Below, one piece after another: positions 60,286-64,000 of a DNA stretch of 64,000 nt (position 1 is its first letter; each line of letters starts with the position of its first letter). Source of the DNA: Variovorax sp. Sphag1AA (lineage in GTDB: Bacteria > Pseudomonadota > Gammaproteobacteria > Burkholderiales > Burkholderiaceae_C). The position numbers and the translations under genes were made by a program. Location of the stretch: the NCBI RefSeq assembly GCF_014192575.1, contig NZ_JACHYC010000005.1:1-64000 (forward strand), given 5' to 3'. A model generated the notes under the pieces. The model did not search any database and was not told where the DNA came from. It saw nothing but the letters and a program-made list of their open reading frames with translations.

Positions 60286-62001
60286 GTGACCAGCGAGCTC
60301 GTGGACATACTGAAATCACACCCGGAAATAGCGCTGTTCCTGGTGCTGGCGCTCGGGTATGCCTTTGGCCAGATCCGCTTCGGCCCCATCCAGCTCGGTG
60401 GCGTCTGCGGCACGCTCATCATCGCGCTGCTCGTGGGGCAGCTCGGCATCACGCTCGACAACGGCGTGAAGAACGTGTTCTTCATGCTCTTCATCTTCGC
60501 GCTCGGCTACGCGGGCGGCCCTCAGTTCTTTGCCAACCTCGACGCCAAGGGCCTGCGCATGGGCCTTTTGTGCCTGATCGAAGTCGTGGCGGTCATTGCG
60601 CTGGTGGTGAGTGCGACTCGCGCCTTCGGGTTCGACCAAGGCACCGCCGCGGGCCTGATGGCCGGCGCCGCCACCGAGTCCGCCGTAGTCGGCACGGCCA
60701 CCGATGCGATCTCCAAGCTGGCGTTGCCGCCTGACCAGATACGTCAGCTCCAGGCCAACGTCGTCACGGCGTATTCGATCACCTATGTGTTCGGCCTGAT
60801 CGCGATCGTGGTCATCACGAGCCAGGTCTTCCCTTTGCTGCTGCGCATCAATCTGCGCGAGGAAGCCGACAAGCTCTGGCGTTCGATGGGCGGCAACGAG
60901 GAAGACGGCAGCGCGACCATGGCTGTGCCCGAAATGGTGGGCCGCGTCTTCGACGTCACCACCGGCCAGGGCCGCACGGTCGGCGAGCTGATGGACCCGT
61001 TCAAGCGAGAGGTCGGCATCGAGCGCGTGCAACGCGGCGGCCGGTTGATGGAGGTCACCTCGACGCTGCGCCTGGAAGCCGGTGACCGCGTGCTTGTCGT
61101 CGGGCTGCGCGCCGCGATGGTCGGCGTCGCGGGCCTGATCGGGCCGGAACGCGCCGACACGGCGGACTTCGACGCCGTGATCGAAACCGTCGAAGTCATG
61201 CTGACGCAGCCCGAGTGGTTCGACCGCGAGCTGCGCGACCTCAAGGCCGACCGCATCGGCGCGATCAAGGACCTTCCTCGGCTGCCGCAAAACCTGCACG
61301 TGGTCGGCGTGATCCGCGACGGACACACCATGCCGCTTCTTCCGACGCTCAAGCTGAAGAAGCGCGACGTGCTGAAGCTCTACGGCCCCGCCGCCGACAT
61401 GCCGAAGGCGGTGCCGCTCTTCGGCCTGCGCGTGGTGCATTCGACAAAGAGCAACATGAGCTACATGGCCGCGGGAATCCTGCTCGGCGTGTTCATCGGC
61501 GGCTTCAGCGTGAAGATCGGCGGCATTCCGTTCTCACTGGGCACCGGCGGCGGCGCGCTGCTCACCGGCCTGGTGTTCGGCTGGTTCCAGGCGCGCAATC
61601 CGCACCGCCTGAGCATTCCCGAAGGCGCGCTCTCGCTGATGAAGGACATCGGCCTCGCGACCTTCATTGCCTGCGTCGGGCTGGCCTCGGGGCCGCAGGC
61701 GCTCACGCTGATTCGCAAGTTCGGCATCGCGCTGCCGCTGCTGGGCATTGCGATCGCCGTGGTGCCAGCCTGCATTTCGCTGTTCGTCGGGCGCCGCCTG
61801 CTGAAGCTCGAAACGCCGGTGCTGCTCGGCGCGATTGCGGGCCAGCAATGCAGCACGCCCGCGCTGAGCGCGATCCAGAACGTCGCCGGCAACACCACGC
61901 CGCTGCTGGGCTACACGATCACCTACGCGATCTCGAACGTCATCCTGCCGCTGATGGGCCCACTGATCGTGGGCATCGTCAGCGCGATGCAGGCGGGCTG
62001 A
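60286..62001 (+). CDS. aspT: Aspartate:alanine exchanger, AspT family (first copy)
   Basis: A 571-residue antiporter of the AAE family. Two membrane halves (residues 1-190 and about 390-571) flank a soluble region with two TrkA-C-like domains (about 200-370). Family motifs include FMLFIFALGYAGGPQFF and GAATESAVVGTATDAI. It should exchange external aspartate for alanine, generating proton motive force when coupled to AspD. The start is GTG after a strong AGGAGG. A second copy follows 27 bases later. Confidence 0.9.
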   Translation: MTSELVDILKSHPEIALFLVLALGYAFGQIRFGPIQLGGVCGTLIIALLVGQLGITLDNGVKNVFFMLFIFALGYAGGPQFFANLDAKGLRMGLLCLIEVVAVIALVVSATRAFGFDQGTAAGLMAGAATESAVVGTATDAISKLALPPDQIRQLQANVVTAYSITYVFGLIAIVVITSQVFPLLLRINLREEADKLWRSMGGNEEDGSATMAVPEMVGRVFDVTTGQGRTVGELMDPFKREVGIERVQRGGRLMEVTSTLRLEAGDRVLVVGLRAAMVGVAGLIGPERADTADFDAVIETVEVMLTQPEWFDRELRDLKADRIGAIKDLPRLPQNLHVVGVIRDGHTMPLLPTLKLKKRDVLKLYGPAADMPKAVPLFGLRVVHSTKSNMSYMAAGILLGVFIGGFSVKIGGIPFSLGTGGGALLTGLVFGWFQARNPHRLSIPEGALSLMKDIGLATFIACVGLASGPQALTLIRKFGIALPLLGIAIAVVPACISLFVGRRLLKLETPVLLGAIAGQQCSTPALSAIQNVAGNTTPLLGYTITYAISNVILPLMGPLIVGIVSAMQAG

Positions 62002-62028
62002 GCACGCACACCGAAAGGGACCTCGACC

Positions 62029-63717
62029 ATGGAATGGCTTCACGACATCTTCAAGCGATCGCCAGAGATGGCGCTCTTCCTCTCGCTTGCCGTCGGCTAC
62101 TGGATCGGCAAGTTCAAGTTCGGCAAGTTCCAGCTCGGCGGCGTGGCCGGCTCGCTGCTGGTCGCGGTGATCGTCAGCCAGGTCGGCGTGGAAGTCGATG
62201 CGGGCGTGAAGGCGGTGCTTTTCGCGCTCTTCATCTATGCGGTGGGCTTCGAGAGCGGGCCGCAGTTCTTCAGCTCGCTCGGCAAACAATCGATCAAGGA
62301 AATCATTCTCGCCGTCGTGATGGCGGCCACGGGCCTGCTGACGGTGATCGTGATGGCGAAGATGTTCTCGCTCGACAAGGGGCTCGCGGCCGGCGTCGCG
62401 GCGGGCGGCCTCACCCAGTCGGCGATCATCGGCACCGCGGGCGATGCGATCGCCAAGCTCGGGCTTGCGGCCGACGAAACGCAGCGACTGCAAGCCAACG
62501 TGGCGATCGGCTACGCGGTGACCTACGTGTTCGGCTCCTTCGGCGCGATCATCGTGTGCGTCAACATCCTGCCGAAGTTCATGGGCCGCTCGATCCGCGA
62601 CGACGCGATCGCCGCCGAGACCGCGATGCAGGCCGGCAAGGCCGCCCTCGGCCCCGATCAGTCGGCCGCGGCACCTGCACTGGTGGGACGCATCTACCAG
62701 CTCACCGCCGATCCGAAGCGCACCGTGGAAGCCATCGAGTACGCGACGCCGAATACGGACATCACCATCGAACGCGTCAAGCGCGGCGGCAGGTTCATCG
62801 AGGTCGGGCCCGAGCTCGAGCTGCAGAAGGACGACATCGTCCTGGTGGTCGGCCAGCGCGACGCAGTGGTGAATGCCACATCGATGCTCGGCAAGGAACT
62901 TTTCGACGTCGAAGGCATGGAGCTCACCATGCAGCGTCGCGAAATCGTGCTGACCAACAAGGAACTTGCGCAAAAGACGATCGGCCAGATCCGCGATGCC
63001 ACCACGACCGCGACTCGACACGGCGTGTTCCTCGTGAGCATCAGCCGCGGCGGCAAGACGCTCCCGCTGGAAGACGGCACTGCGGTGCAGCTCGGCGACA
63101 TGGTGACGATCTTCGGCGCGGAGCAGGACCTGAAACGCGTGTCGGCCCGCATCGGCGAAGCGATCGTGCAGACCACCAAGACCGACTTCGTCTACCTCGG
63201 TGCCGGCCTTGTCGTGGGCCTGCTGATCGGCCTGGTGAGCGTCAAGCTGGGCGACATTCCGCTCACGCTCGGCAGCGGCGGCGGGGCACTGCTCTCGGGT
63301 CTGATCTTCGGCTGGTATCGCGCCAAGCGGCAGACCTTCGGCGCGCTGCCGTCGGCGGCGGGGCAACTGCTCAAGGACCTCGGCCTCGCAGGCTTCGTGG
63401 CGGTGGTGGGCCTGTCGTCCGGCCTGCAGGCCGTGCAGACGATCAAGGCGCAGGGTCTCACGATCTTCATCGTCGGCGTGATCGTGACCATCGTGCCGAT
63501 GATCATCACGATGCTGATCGGCCGCTACCTCCTGCGCTACGAGAACGTGGCCATCTTCGCCGGCGCGCTCTCGGGCTCGCGCAGTGCCAACCCGGCCTTC
63601 GGTGAAGTGCTCGACAAGGCCGAGAACTCGATCCCGACCGTGCCGTTCGCGATCACCTACGCGCTGGCGAATGTGCTGCTCACCCTGCTGGGACCACTGA
63701 TCGTGGCCCTCGCCTGA
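62029..63717 (+). CDS. Aspartate:alanine exchanger, AspT family (second copy)
   Basis: A 562-residue paralogue of the preceding antiporter with the same architecture. It has FALFIYAVGFESGPQFF and GGLTQSAIIGTAGDAI, two TrkA-C-like domains, then LVVGLLIGLVSVKLGD and GSGGGALLSGLIFGW. The two proteins align along their whole length but differ in many positions. Different substrate preference, or a heteromeric or regulatory role, is possible. The ATG has GGGACC upstream. It is followed 50 bases later by aspD. Confidence 0.9.
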   Translation: MEWLHDIFKRSPEMALFLSLAVGYWIGKFKFGKFQLGGVAGSLLVAVIVSQVGVEVDAGVKAVLFALFIYAVGFESGPQFFSSLGKQSIKEIILAVVMAATGLLTVIVMAKMFSLDKGLAAGVAAGGLTQSAIIGTAGDAIAKLGLAADETQRLQANVAIGYAVTYVFGSFGAIIVCVNILPKFMGRSIRDDAIAAETAMQAGKAALGPDQSAAAPALVGRIYQLTADPKRTVEAIEYATPNTDITIERVKRGGRFIEVGPELELQKDDIVLVVGQRDAVVNATSMLGKELFDVEGMELTMQRREIVLTNKELAQKTIGQIRDATTTATRHGVFLVSISRGGKTLPLEDGTAVQLGDMVTIFGAEQDLKRVSARIGEAIVQTTKTDFVYLGAGLVVGLLIGLVSVKLGDIPLTLGSGGGALLSGLIFGWYRAKRQTFGALPSAAGQLLKDLGLAGFVAVVGLSSGLQAVQTIKAQGLTIFIVGVIVTIVPMIITMLIGRYLLRYENVAIFAGALSGSRSANPAFGEVLDKAENSIPTVPFAITYALANVLLTLLGPLIVALA

Positions 63718-63767
63718 GCACGCGCATCCAACACTTTTTTCTCGCACACCGAACCAAGGAGCAAGCC

Positions 63768-64000
63768 ATGGACTTCAGCGACGTTGAAAAACTGGGTAGC
63801 CTGAGCCCCTTCGAACTCAAGGACGCATTGATCAAAGTCGCGTCGCAGGGGGACCGGCTCATGCTGAATGCCGGGCGAGGCAATCCGAACTTCCTCGCGA
63901 CCACGCCGCGGCACGGCTTCTTCCAGTTCGGCCTGTTCGCGATGACCGAAGCCGAGCGCTCTTACGTGTACATGGATGACGTGGGCGGCTTCCCGAAACG
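63768..64000 (+). CDS. aspD: Aspartate 4-decarboxylase/transaminase AspD (5' part)
   Basis: The first 77 residues of a PLP enzyme cut by the window edge. It begins MDFSDVEKLGSLSPFELKD and has the family block MLNAGRGNPNFLATTPRHG. AAGGAG lies seven bases before the ATG. The full protein (usually about 530 residues) decarboxylates aspartate to alanine. Position after the two aspT genes strongly supports the identification. Confidence 0.88.
   Translation, partial: MDFSDVEKLGSLSPFELKDALIKVASQGDRLMLNAGRGNPNFLATTPRHGFFQFGLFAMTEAERSYVYMDDVGGFPK

Noticed and set aside
61215..63747. Very long frames on both strands across the aspT genes
   Set aside because: They are frame shadows of the two antiporters, whose membrane and TrkA-C motifs define the true frame.
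1..64000. CRISPR array, insertion sequence, prophage or genomic island
   Set aside because: No spaced direct-repeat array, transposase, integrase, att-flanked tRNA or phage gene seen; the lone tRNA-Leu has no integrase beside it.

Overview
The window is a gene-dense, GC-rich bacterial chromosome segment with no insertion sequence, prophage, integrase or CRISPR array that I can see. Protein content points to a betaproteobacterium of the order Burkholderiales, most likely family Comamonadaceae (Variovorax-like). The grounds are several Bug/TctC tripartite-tricarboxylate proteins, the order ftsK-lolA-rarA, a Comamonadaceae-style HNH endonuclease, and very high GC at third codon positions. This placement is inference from family resemblance, not a search result. 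No stretch longer than 300 bases lacks a gene; the longest gaps are the left edge (1-254) and 16342-16589.

Layout. 1-3.7 kb: leftward operon yaaA, 2OG-Fe(II) oxygenase, alpha/beta hydrolase, queF. 3.8-7.7 kb: valS (with a terminator-like hairpin in its leader) and galU. 7.7-9.5 kb: leftward tusA-like, Nudix and cysM genes, then tRNA-Leu(CAA). 9.6-12.6 kb: an epimerase, a ferredoxin-type reductase and a Bug protein. 12.7-16.3 kb: leftward livHMGF branched-chain amino-acid ABC transporter without livK. 16.6-20.9 kb: leftward ftsK-lolA-rarA. 21-24.8 kb: Crp-type regulator divergent from trxB, then rpmB-rpmG and a fatty-acid desaturase. 25-29 kb: rsmB, a large M48 metalloprotease, DUF1653, purN. 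29.2-33 kb: two adjacent acyl-CoA dehydrogenases behind a palindromic operator, then a lipoprotein hydrolase. 33-38.2 kb: HNH protein divergent from ribF, ileS, lspA. 38.2-41.9 kb: Na/phosphate symporter, quinone reductase, EamA exporter.

41.9-49.3 kb is the most accessory-looking part: an SDR with a non-canonical active site, an EamA exporter, a gamma-glutamyltransferase-like hydrolase and a Bug binding protein in one leftward run, a divergent LysR regulator, and tctA/tctB convergent with it. Together they suggest regulated uptake and hydrolysis of an amide or gamma-glutamyl compound. 49.4-55 kb holds a ParB/Srx-like protein, a lone GspE-type ATPase, a spermidine-synthase-like protein, a uracil/hypoxanthine-DNA glycosylase, an MscS channel and a LEA-like repeat protein. 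55-60 kb: TatD, a PDZ-less DegP-like protease, and a MoxR / DUF58 / VWA operon. 60.3-64 kb: two tandem AspT-type aspartate/alanine antiporters followed by the start of aspD, a decarboxylation-driven proton-motive cycle.

The window is mostly housekeeping. I found no convincing wholly new multi-gene system. The observations most worth checking are the valS leader hairpin, the duplicated aspT pair, the paired acyl-CoA dehydrogenases with their operator, the nested inverted repeats at two divergent promoters, the S-x3-R SDR, and the LEA-like protein.
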